Source: JBBQWZ01 sp038210135 (GTDB lineage Bacteria > Acidobacteriota > Terriglobia > Bryobacterales > Bryobacteraceae). Taken from it: a stretch of 64,000 nt of DNA. The stretch covers positions 1 to 64,000 of the forward strand of contig JBBQWZ010000010.1 in NCBI GenBank assembly GCA_038210135.1, written 5' to 3'. Every line of letters starts with the position of its first letter. The first letter of the stretch is position 1. A program made the position numbers and the translations under genes. Below are positions 50,468-58,195 of this stretch, piece after piece. Under the pieces are notes generated by a model, which saw nothing but the letters and a program-made list of their open reading frames with translations, did not search any database and had not been told where the DNA came from.

Positions 50468-50623
50468 TTACGCGTTCCTCAATTTGTCGCCGGCATCTTC
50501 CATCTTTTTCCCGGCCTGATGGGCTAGATCCTTCGTCTTATCTACCACCGTCTCGGTTGCCTTTTTTGCACTGTCGGCAGCGGAATCGATCGTTTCTTTC
50601 GCTTTTTCTTTGATGTCGCTCAT
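50468..50623 (-). CDS. Small amphipathic stress-type protein
   Basis: A 51-residue protein (MSDIKEKAKETIDSAADSAKKATE...) formed almost entirely of a charged amphipathic helix with repeated K/E and A/T spacing, of the CsbD/YtxH/LEA-like kind. The internal ATG at 50623 is preferred because AGAAGGAAG lies just upstream and the longer form lacks any. First gene of a cluster with the BON and YflT-like genes. Confidence 0.75.
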   Translation of the reverse strand: MSDIKEKAKETIDSAADSAKKATETVVDKTKDLAHQAGKKMEDAGDKLRNA

Positions 50624-50814
50624 TGATGCTTCCTTCTCGATAATTTGAGCCGCTGCTGCGCAACGACCTGTCGTTTCCAATGCAAGTTACAGTCCTTTTG
50701 GGAATTCCGTTGAGAAGAAAGCAAGATGGGCGGTGGCGGTGCAGAAGTGAGCGGCTGGAAGGTTTACTTGTGCACGGGATGGGTAAAAAAATGCACTTCG
50801 GCGGAAGCGAGACC

Positions 50815-51645
50815 TCAGTGCGTCATGGAGTATATGACTGAATTGACGCCCCAGCGAATCGCCATGCCGGAAAATTTCTCCGGGTAACTGGGATCGTCGG
50901 CATATTCCCAGGCGTCGCCGATGTCGGAGTTATAGGAGATGCCGACCATGATGCGGCCCTTGTCGTCTTTGATGGCGCGCCAGTGGGCTCCGACGCCGTC
51001 GAGCTTGTAGCCGCGTCCGAGGTGGGCGGCACCGGGAACCTGGATGCGGTCTTTAAGGTCGTAGAGGACGTGGAACATCGGATCTTCTTCGTCGATGTCG
51101 ACGATCTGGCGATCAGGAAAAACGCGATGCATCACTTCCTGGAACACGCCCCATTCGACGGTGCCGTGAAAATCGTCGGCCAAAAAAAACCCGCCCCGCA
51201 GGCAGTAATCGCGGAGCACTTTCGCCTGGGCGTCGGTGAGCGTCCATTCGCCGACTTGCACAGCGTAAAGCCAGGGCCAGTTGTAAACTTCCTCGCCGTC
51301 GTCGAGGTTAACCGGCTGCTCGGCGGAGCGAACATGAATGCGCGTGAGGCGCCGCATGGCTTGCGCGAAGTGGCGGTCAGCGCGGGGATAATCCTGAGTC
51401 CACAGCGAGAGGCCCTGACGCCAATCGCCATCGAACCTTCCGCGATAGCCGTCGTTCCAGCCAGGCGGATACATCAGGCGAGCGAAAATCCACTCGGTGG
51501 CTTCGGTGGCATCGGGGGGCGTATCGAAATGGCGGTACTCGACGCCGGGGAATTGGTGGAAGGGACGCTGCGCCCAGATGACTCCGCCGAGTAGGGCGCA
51601 GAGGGCGCCCGCGGCGAACAGCGGAACCGAGATTCGCGATCGCAT
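50815..51645 (-). CDS. Exported DUF4159 protein
   Basis: A 276-residue protein with an N-terminal signal or anchor (SVPLFAAGALCALLGGVIWA). The body is a DUF4159 domain (TEATEWIFARLMYPP, LRDYCLRGGFFLADDFHGTVEWGVFQEVMHRVFPDRQ), a flavodoxin- or GATase-like fold found at the ends of MoxR-type operons. Here it is alone, with no MoxR ATPase nearby. Start chosen to begin the signal peptide. Function unknown. Confidence 0.85.
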   Translation of the reverse strand: MRSRISVPLFAAGALCALLGGVIWAQRPFHQFPGVEYRHFDTPPDATEATEWIFARLMYPPGWNDGYRGRFDGDWRQGLSLWTQDYPRADRHFAQAMRRLTRIHVRSAEQPVNLDDGEEVYNWPWLYAVQVGEWTLTDAQAKVLRDYCLRGGFFLADDFHGTVEWGVFQEVMHRVFPDRQIVDIDEEDPMFHVLYDLKDRIQVPGAAHLGRGYKLDGVGAHWRAIKDDKGRIMVGISYNSDIGDAWEYADDPSYPEKFSGMAIRWGVNSVIYSMTH

Positions 51646-51989
51646 GAAAGCCTGCACTCCCGTCGTGCTCCTCTCGTCGTGCTCCTCTCGATGATACTCG
51701 CGCGCGGGAGGATGCGGAGAGTTGTGTTGCGGAGGCTGCCGCGGCTCTTTGCGCGGCGCCTTTCGCACAGGCCGGAGACCTGAGCCATCGGCGCGGACCG
51801 TGACGGAAGAGTCTGTGGAAGGCGCGGCTCAGCGGATGAAGATCTCATTAAGGCGATGGTTTTACAGGGCGGGAGTGCGGTAAGATTGCTGCTGTTCACT
51901 GGATCGAAACGAATCCAGCTGCTTCGCACGGGGTCCGTGCCGTTTGGTGGCGGAAATCGGGTGGCAATGTTCACCGGCGCTGAAGTACT
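51646..51989. other. 344-base gap with hairpin repeat, no gene seen
   Basis: The gap between the DUF4159 gene (minus) and the PAP2 gene (plus). It contains hairpin copy 3 and a tandem pair near 51663-51688 (CTCCTCTCGTCGTG, repeated once with a small shift). No reading frame with a ribosome site. Promoters for both divergent genes should lie here. Confidence 0.5.
51765..51786 (-). repeat. Dispersed hairpin repeat, copy 3
   Basis: GCACAGGCCGG + AGACCTGAGCC. This copy is 120 bases upstream of the DUF4159 start, not behind a stop codon, and has the most changes (four from copy 1) in its outer stem. Confidence 0.65.
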
Positions 51990-53036
51990 ATGGCGTCTGC
52001 GTTCAGGCGAACAGGGGAGACGGGGTCAGTCTCGGGCATAGTCAAGTCAGAAGGCGGCGGATGGAAGGAACGAGAACGAAATTCCTCAAAGGCGCGACGA
52101 TCAGTGCCCAATGAAACCGCGGTAGCCGGCCTCAATGTCGAGCCGGCCGTTGGCGCATGGGCGCCCGCGTTTGCGCAAACAGCGAACTTGCGCCGCAGCG
52201 ATTGGCTACTGATTTTCTTCTTCACCTACGTCGCGCTGCTTGGCCAGGCGCGCGGTGCCGGGTTTCCGCACTGGAGCCTGCTGGTGCTTCTGGTTCCAGC
52301 GGGGCTGTTCCTGTTGGCGATGATGGACGCGCGTTCCGAGGGTCCGGTGTGGAGCTGCCTACGCGATTGGGCCCCGGCTCCACTGGTGCTACTTGCGTAC
52401 CGCAGCGCCGACTGGTTTCCTGCGACCCAGGCAAGGCACGATCTCGAAACCACATGGGTGGGCTGGGATCGAGTGCTGTTGAACGACTGGGGAATGCGGG
52501 CGGCGATCGAGCGCTTCGGATTTGTAATTCCGGGAACGCTGGAGCTGGCCTACCTGCTGCTCTACACCGTTCCACCGCTGGCGATTCTATACTTCTACAT
52601 CCGGCGCGAACGGAAGCGCCTCGAAGATTTTCAGTTCCCGTTCCTGTTGGGAACGCTGAGCACTTATTTGTTACTGCCGTACTTCCCGACTGCTTCGCCG
52701 AGGCTGTTGTTCGCCGGACAGGATCTTCCGGCGGTGGATACGGTTTTCCGCCAATTCAACGTCTGGATTCTCGAGCGCTGCGATATTCAGGCGAGCGTGT
52801 TTCCGAGCGGGCATGTGACGGTGGGGTTCGCGGCCGCCTTCGCGATGCTGCTGGCACTTCCGGAATCCCGGCGCGCGGGATTCGTGCTTTTGGCGATCGC
52901 AACACTGGTTCTCGCGAACACGGTCTACGGGCGGTATCATTACACAGCTGACGGCTTGGCGGGTTTGGCTATCAGTATGATTGCGGCCGGAGTTGCGTTC
53001 CTGTGGAACGCCCGGGCTGCCAGGAGGAGCGTTTGA
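51990..53036 (+). CDS. PAP2-family membrane phosphatase
   Basis: A 348-residue protein. About six hydrophobic segments start near residue 70; the PAP2 active-site parts are SVFPSGHVTVGFA and YGRYHYTADGLAG, with the catalytic His in the second; the first motif is loosely present as RRERKRLEDF. The ~60-residue N-terminus is soluble and Gly/Ser-rich, so the true start may be the GTG at 52104 instead of this ATG. Likely dephosphorylates a lipid or inositol phosphate. The stop overlaps the PHP gene by 3-4 bases. Confidence 0.82.
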   Translation: MASAFRRTGETGSVSGIVKSEGGGWKERERNSSKARRSVPNETAVAGLNVEPAVGAWAPAFAQTANLRRSDWLLIFFFTYVALLGQARGAGFPHWSLLVLLVPAGLFLLAMMDARSEGPVWSCLRDWAPAPLVLLAYRSADWFPATQARHDLETTWVGWDRVLLNDWGMRAAIERFGFVIPGTLELAYLLLYTVPPLAILYFYIRRERKRLEDFQFPFLLGTLSTYLLLPYFPTASPRLLFAGQDLPAVDTVFRQFNVWILERCDIQASVFPSGHVTVGFAAAFAMLLALPESRRAGFVLLAIATLVLANTVYGRYHYTADGLAGLAISMIAAGVAFLWNARAARRSV

Positions 53037-54160
53037 CGAAGGGGCCAGTGCGGTGTCTATGGCGGGACGCAAAAGCGACCCGGGGATTTCGTGGCGGTGT
53101 ATCGCTGCATAGCCACACAATGCACTCGAAAGAGCGGCTGACGTTCATCCCGCGATATACAAAATCGATTCCGTGGCTGCAGTGGGAATACGAGCGGCAG
53201 ATGAAGCGCTACGAAGAGCGCCGCGGCCGCGCGTTGGATTTGAGCCAGGCGTATTGGACTCCGCCGTTGCCCGGGCGTGAAGCGTTCGAAGTCGAGCAGA
53301 AGCAGATCGAAGACCTCGGTCTGGCGGCGATGGTTTCGCTAACCGACCACGACAACATCGACGCGGGATCGCAGTTACAGGTGCTCGATCGCGAAGTTCC
53401 GATTTCGGTGGAATGGTCGATTCCGTTCGGCACGACGTATTTTCATGTCGGCGTCCACAACCTGCCGCCGTACTCCGCGCACGACACCATGGCGGCGCTG
53501 GCGACGTACACGGCGAATCCGGATTTGAAGTTGCTGCGCGAACTGTTCGCCGGACTGCATCGCGAAACCGATGGCTTGATCGTGCTGAACCATCCGCTGT
53601 GGGACCAGGCAACGATCGGCGCGGACAAGCATCGCGCTACCTTGATGGAACTGCTCGAACAGACCGGACAGTGGATTGATGCCCTGGAACTGAATGGGCT
53701 GCGTCCGTGTCATGAGAATCGCTCCGTCGGAATCCTCGCGCGCGAGTTGGGCCGCACGCTGGTTTCAGGCGGCGACCGCCACGGGCGCGAAGCCAACGCG
53801 AACATCAATCTAACGAATGCGGAAAGCTTCGCCGAATTCGCGGCCGAAGTACGCGACGGCCAGAGTGAGATTCTGTTTCTGCCGCAATATCGCGAACCGT
53901 TCCGGTTGCGGGTGCTGAAAGGCCTGCGCGAAGTGCTGAGCGACGCTCCGGATCTGGCCGGCCGCGAGCGCTGGGTGGATCGCGTGTTCTTCTCTCCGAA
54001 CGGCACCGATGTGATTCCGTTGGCGCAGGGCTGGAAGGGCGACGGTCCGCCGGTGGTCCGCTACTTTGTGCGCGGCGTGTGTCTCCTGGGGAATCAAAAG
54101 GTACAGCGTGCGCTGCGTCCTTTGATGACCAAGGAAGATTACGAGTTCGCGGTTTCCTAG
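53033..54160 (+). CDS. PHP-domain phosphoesterase-like protein
   Basis: A 375-residue protein of the PHP superfamily: SLHSHTMHS, LTDHDN, HPLWD and GGDRHG are four of the metal-binding motifs. It begins with TTG, preceded by AGGAGG at 5-base spacing, an optimal ribosome site, and overlaps the PAP2 stop in TTGA. The substrate may be a phosphorylated compound released near the membrane, but the coupling to PAP2 is the only hint. Confidence 0.83.
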   Translation: MTKGPVRCLWRDAKATRGFRGGVSLHSHTMHSKERLTFIPRYTKSIPWLQWEYERQMKRYEERRGRALDLSQAYWTPPLPGREAFEVEQKQIEDLGLAAMVSLTDHDNIDAGSQLQVLDREVPISVEWSIPFGTTYFHVGVHNLPPYSAHDTMAALATYTANPDLKLLRELFAGLHRETDGLIVLNHPLWDQATIGADKHRATLMELLEQTGQWIDALELNGLRPCHENRSVGILARELGRTLVSGGDRHGREANANINLTNAESFAEFAAEVRDGQSEILFLPQYREPFRLRVLKGLREVLSDAPDLAGRERWVDRVFFSPNGTDVIPLAQGWKGDGPPVVRYFVRGVCLLGNQKVQRALRPLMTKEDYEFAVS

Positions 54161-54181
54161 CCGACTGCGCCGAGGTGGTCG

Positions 54182-54676
54182 TTAGTCGTCGAGCACCACT
54201 TCGCGCTCTGCCGACATTGGCTTCACGTCGGGAAGGCGCATCAGGATTCGCGCACAGGTATTCCAGCGGAGAATCGCGTCGTCGTGGCCGGCGGGGCGGA
54301 TGGCTTCGGCTTTCTCGTAAAACGACATGGCTTCGCGGAAGAGCTCATGCGCCTTGTGGCCGCCTCCCGGCGTGCGCATCTTCATCGCGACTTGTCCCGC
54401 GCGCTCGCAGATAATTCCCGAGTAATACTGGCGCTCGTATTCACCGGTCAGGCGGCCGAGGACTTCGCGCGCTTTCGCCGGCGTGCTTTCGCCGCCGAAC
54501 TGATCCGTCAGGCTCAACAATAGCGTGGTGAGCGCAAGCTGATTGGCGGGTTCGACGCGGAGCACGTCGAGGCAGATGCTCTGCGCCTGCATCGGTTCGT
54601 TGAGCAACCTGTAGCGATGCGCCTTGTCCAGCGCTTCAGGAATCGCGTCCATAGAGATGGGCTTTAGCTCAAACAC
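54182..54676 (-). CDS. TPR-like small helical protein
   Basis: A 164-residue all-helical protein with TPR-like patterns (ALDKAHRYRLLNEPMQAQSICLDVLRVEPANQLALTTLLLSLTDQF; AHELFREAMSFYEKAEAIRPAGHDDAILRWN). GTG at 54676 is chosen because AAGGAG lies 8 bases upstream; the longer frame begins in the repeat-bearing gap. Unknown partner. Converges on the PHP gene with 21 bases between stops. Confidence 0.75.
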   Translation of the reverse strand: MFELKPISMDAIPEALDKAHRYRLLNEPMQAQSICLDVLRVEPANQLALTTLLLSLTDQFGGESTPAKAREVLGRLTGEYERQYYSGIICERAGQVAMKMRTPGGGHKAHELFREAMSFYEKAEAIRPAGHDDAILRWNTCARILMRLPDVKPMSAEREVVLDD

Positions 54677-54714
54677 GGAGAGGTCTCCTTCGCATCTGCA
54701 CACGGTTCTAGTTT

Positions 54715-54736
54715 GCACAGGCCCGAGGCCTATGCC
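54715..54736 (-). repeat. Dispersed hairpin repeat, copy 4
   Basis: On the minus strand GGCATAGGCCT + CGGGCCTGTGC, one base from copy 1. It begins 13 bases beyond the sdhB stop, again with AAACTA-type sequence after it, and continues towards the TPR-like gene. Confidence 0.78.
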
Positions 54737-54748
54737 ACGTTATCCCAC

Positions 54749-55492
54749 TTACGAGCCTTTGAACATTTTGAAGAGGCGGCCGAGCGGATCGTAGAATTCG
54801 TCCACGACACGTTCCTTCAGCGGAATGATCGCGTTGTCGGTGATGTGAATCTCCTCGGGGCAGACCTTGGTGCAACATTTCGTAATGTTGCAATAGCCGA
54901 TGCCGTATTCGTCCTTCAACGCTTTCAGCCGGTCGCCGGTGTCGATGGGATTCATCTCGAGCGCGGCGGTGTAGACGAGGAAACGCGGTCCGATAAATTT
55001 GTCGTGCATCTGGTGTTCGCGCAAGACGTGGCAGACGTCCTGGCAGAGGAAGCACTCGATGCACTTGCGGAATTCCTGGACGCGGTCGATGTCGCGCTGC
55101 TCGGTTTTCCAGGTGCCGTCGGCGAAATCCGGCTTCCGGGTCTTGAGTTTCTGAATCTTCTTCTTGACTTCGAAATTCCAGGAGACGTCGGTGACCAGAT
55201 CGCGAATCAGCGGGAACGTTTTCATCGGCTCGACGGTGATCGGCTCGTCGAGATTCAGGGTGTTGAGCCGCGTCATGCACATCAAGCGCGGATTGCCGTT
55301 GATCTCCGCCGAACAGGATCCGCACTTGCCTGCTTTGCAGTTCCAGCGGACCGCCAAATCGTTTGCGTCCTTGGCCTGAATCTGATGCACGGCGTCGAGC
55401 ACGACCATGCCCGTGGACGTTTCGGTGGTGTACTCCTTGAACTCGCCGCCCGACTTGTCGCCACGCCAGATCTTAAAGGTTGCCGTCGCCAT
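54749..55492 (-). CDS. sdhB: Succinate dehydrogenase/fumarate reductase iron-sulfur subunit
   Basis: A 247-residue SdhB. [2Fe-2S] ligands C52, C57, C60, C72 (CKAGKCGSCS...C); the ferredoxin-type clusters are in CIECFLCQDVC and CCTKVCPEEI. Transfers electrons from SdhA to the membrane subunit. It overlaps sdhA by one base (TGATG). The C-terminus ends in KMFKGS; hairpin copy 4 follows, consistent with the operon's end. Confidence 0.95.
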   Translation of the reverse strand: MATATFKIWRGDKSGGEFKEYTTETSTGMVVLDAVHQIQAKDANDLAVRWNCKAGKCGSCSAEINGNPRLMCMTRLNTLNLDEPITVEPMKTFPLIRDLVTDVSWNFEVKKKIQKLKTRKPDFADGTWKTEQRDIDRVQEFRKCIECFLCQDVCHVLREHQMHDKFIGPRFLVYTAALEMNPIDTGDRLKALKDEYGIGYCNITKCCTKVCPEEIHITDNAIIPLKERVVDEFYDPLGRLFKMFKGS

Positions 55493-57303
55493 CAGGCATT
55501 CTCCTTGATGATTTGTTCGAGTTCAGCGGGTAGTGCGGTGGTCGGCTGGTGGATGACTTTCGGCCCGTCGTCGCCTTTGCGAATAATAATGTTCTGCGCT
55601 CCCCACTGCGGATCCTTGTCGGGGAAGTCGTCGCGGAAATGCGCTCCGCGGCTTTCTTTGCGGTCGATCGCAGCGAGGGTGACGATCTCGGCGACCGTGA
55701 GCAAATTCGCCAGGTCGAGCGCGGTGTGCCAGCCGCCGTTGTATTCGCGATTGCCGACCACGCCAACGGTGCGCGCGCGCTCTTGCAATTTAGTGATGCC
55801 GGCGAGGGCTTCTTTCATTTCCGATTCTTGCCGCACGATGCCAACCAGATCCTGCATCATGTCCTGCAATTCGTGCTGAATCTGGAACGGCTGGCTGCCG
55901 GCGCCTCCGCGATCGAAGGGCTCGAGGGCCCATTTTTCCGCGTCCGCGATGTGTTTCGGATCCGGCGCACCTTGCTTGTTCAACTTGGCGAACTCCGCGG
56001 CGTAGCGTCCGGCACGCGTGCCGAAAACGAGAAGGTCGGAGAGCGAATTGCCGCCCAGGCGGTTGGCTCCGTGGAGTCCGGCCGCGCATTCGCCGGCCGC
56101 GAACAGGCCGGGCACGTCGGACATTTGCGAATCGCCATCGACGCGGACTCCACCCATCATGTAGTGCGTCGTCGGGCCGACTTCCATGGGCTCTTTCGTA
56201 ATATCGATGTCGCCGAGTTGCTTGAACTGGTGATACATGCTCGGCAGCTTTTTCTTGATATGCGTTTCCGAATCCTTGATCTTCTCTTTGATCCACGCAA
56301 TATCAAGAAACACGCCGCCATGCGGACTGCCATTGCCTTCCTTCACTTGTTTGCGAATGCAGCGGGCGACGTGATCGCGCGTGAGAAGCTCCGGCGGACG
56401 GCGCGCGCTCTTGTCACCTTGCGTGTAGCGCCAGCCTTCTTCTTCGCTGTCGGCGGTCTGATTTTTGTAGTTCGCCGGAATGTCATCGAACATAAAACGG
56501 CGTCCGTGTTTGTTCTTGAGGACTCCGCCTTCACCGCGTACGCCTTCGGTGACGAGGATGCCGCGAACGCTGGGCGGCCAGATCATCCCGGTGGGATGGA
56601 ACTGAATGAACTCCATGTCGAGCAGCGTCGCCCCGGCGTGATAAGCGAGCGAGTGGCCGTCGCCGGTGTACTCCCAGCTGTTGCTGGTGATCTGAAAAGC
56701 GCGTCCGATGCCGCCGGTGGCGAGCACGACGGCCTTCGCTTTGAAAAGCTTGAAGCGTCCGCGTTCGCGATCGTAGCCGAACGCTCCGACGACGCGGTCG
56801 CCGTCTTTGACGAGCGTCAGAATGGTGCACTCCATGTGCACGTCCATACCGAGATGGATGCCGTGATCCTGGAGAGTGCGGATCATTTCGAGGCCGGTGC
56901 GGTCGCCGACGTGCGCGAGGCGCGGGTAGCGATGCCCGCCGAAATTTCGTTGCAGAATCTTGCCGTCGGGAGTGCGATCGAACACGGCGCCCCAGGCCTC
57001 GAGCGCGCGTACGCAATCGGGGGCTTCCTTTGCATGCAACTCCGCCATGCGCCAGTTGTTGATGTACTGGCCGCCGCGCATGGTGTCGGCGAAATGGACT
57101 TTCCAATTGTCGCGATCGTCGACGTTACCCATCGCGGCGGCAACTCCGCCTTCGGCCATTACGGTGTGCGCTTTGCCGAGGAGCGATTTCGTGACGACGC
57201 CGACTTTGACGCCGAGTCCGCAGGCTTCGACGGCGGCGCTGAGGCCCGCTCCGCCGGCACCGAGCACGAGGACGTCGTGCTCGAAAACTTGATATTCCGC
57301 CAT
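55492..57303 (-). CDS. sdhA: Succinate dehydrogenase flavoprotein subunit
   Basis: A 603-residue flavoprotein. GAGGAGLSAAVEA binds FAD at the N-terminus; HTVMAEGGVAAAMGN carries the histidine (H46) that bonds FAD covalently; GLHGANRLGGNSLSDLLVFG and the RHxxG-type catalytic region are intact. Citric-acid-cycle oxidation of succinate to fumarate. It starts one base after sdhC stops (TAGCATG), so the operon is tightly coupled. Confidence 0.96.
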   Translation of the reverse strand: MAEYQVFEHDVLVLGAGGAGLSAAVEACGLGVKVGVVTKSLLGKAHTVMAEGGVAAAMGNVDDRDNWKVHFADTMRGGQYINNWRMAELHAKEAPDCVRALEAWGAVFDRTPDGKILQRNFGGHRYPRLAHVGDRTGLEMIRTLQDHGIHLGMDVHMECTILTLVKDGDRVVGAFGYDRERGRFKLFKAKAVVLATGGIGRAFQITSNSWEYTGDGHSLAYHAGATLLDMEFIQFHPTGMIWPPSVRGILVTEGVRGEGGVLKNKHGRRFMFDDIPANYKNQTADSEEEGWRYTQGDKSARRPPELLTRDHVARCIRKQVKEGNGSPHGGVFLDIAWIKEKIKDSETHIKKKLPSMYHQFKQLGDIDITKEPMEVGPTTHYMMGGVRVDGDSQMSDVPGLFAAGECAAGLHGANRLGGNSLSDLLVFGTRAGRYAAEFAKLNKQGAPDPKHIADAEKWALEPFDRGGAGSQPFQIQHELQDMMQDLVGIVRQESEMKEALAGITKLQERARTVGVVGNREYNGGWHTALDLANLLTVAEIVTLAAIDRKESRGAHFRDDFPDKDPQWGAQNIIIRKGDDGPKVIHQPTTALPAELEQIIKENA

Positions 57304-57304
57304 G

Positions 57305-58090
57305 CTAGATAATCCTCAAGTCGGTCCAGATCCCCATCGAGCAGAGGCGGACATAGAGATCGGTGAAGCCGACCCAGAAGAGGCTCAGCCACGCGAACAG
57401 CATGTGGCGTTTGTTCAACGACGACACGCAGTCATAGCAGGCAGATTGTCCGGGCGAATTCGACAGGACGTCTTTGCGGCCGCCAATGAGATGGCGCAGC
57501 GAGTGGCAGCCGAGCGTGTAGCTGCCGAGCAAGAGGGGATTGATGAGGAGCACGATGGTGCCGACGCCAATGCCGAATGAATTGTTGAACCACATCGCTT
57601 TCCAGGCGTCGTGCGCGAGCAGGACGATGAAGATCAGCGCGATATAGAGGAAGTAGCGATGGACGTTTTGCAAAATCAGCGGAAAGGATTTCTCACCGAT
57701 GTAGCTATTGCGCGGCTCGCCGACGGTGCAGCCGGGAGGGTCCTGCCAGAAGGCCTTGTAGTAGGCTCCGCGGTAGTAATAACAGGTGAAGCGGAATCCG
57801 CCGGGCGCCCACAGGATCAGCAGGGCGGGCGAAAACGGCATCAGCGCGGGCCACCACGAGGGTTGCGGTCCGAAGAGAGCGTGCGGGGAGTCGCCGAAAA
57901 GCTCCGGCGAATAAAACGGCGAGAGATACGGGCCGTAATGATAATGGGCGTTCTGAAATGCCGCCCACGTCGAATAGATGATGAAGGTAGAGAATCCTAG
58001 GAACGTCAGAAGCTGCGGAATCCACCAGTTGTCTTTTCTGGCGGTTTGGCCGAAGCCCCCGTTGCGAATGGGAACGTCAATCGAGGACAT
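57305..58090 (-). CDS. sdhC: Succinate dehydrogenase single membrane subunit
   Basis: A 261-residue polytopic protein, about six hydrophobic segments (IPQLLTFLGFSTFIIYSTW, WPALMPFSPALLILWAPGG, YFLYIALIFIVLLAHD, IGVGTIVLLINPLLLG), with several histidines (H-W-A and CHSLRHLIGG) fit for haem b ligands. It acts as the sole membrane anchor: no sdhD gene is present, as in the large-C-subunit SDH type known from mycobacteria. First gene of the operon; start preceded by AAAGAGACG. Confidence 0.88.
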   Translation of the reverse strand: MSSIDVPIRNGGFGQTARKDNWWIPQLLTFLGFSTFIIYSTWAAFQNAHYHYGPYLSPFYSPELFGDSPHALFGPQPSWWPALMPFSPALLILWAPGGFRFTCYYYRGAYYKAFWQDPPGCTVGEPRNSYIGEKSFPLILQNVHRYFLYIALIFIVLLAHDAWKAMWFNNSFGIGVGTIVLLINPLLLGSYTLGCHSLRHLIGGRKDVLSNSPGQSACYDCVSSLNKRHMLFAWLSLFWVGFTDLYVRLCSMGIWTDLRII

Positions 58091-58195
58091 ATTCTTGATT
58101 CGTCTCTTTGGGTTCAGGCTGAGTAAGAACGCATTAGAATAACATTCCTGGCGCGGTGGATAGGGAACGATGAATGCGCCACTTCGACATCGCGA

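Noticed and set aside
51646..51768. Upstream extension of the DUF4159 protein (41 extra residues).
   Set aside because: The extension is His/Arg/Pro-rich and would place the signal peptide inside the protein.
55549..57312. Long plus-strand frame (587 codons) opposite sdhA.
   Set aside because: It is the mirror of a well-supported sdhA; no domain or start signal.
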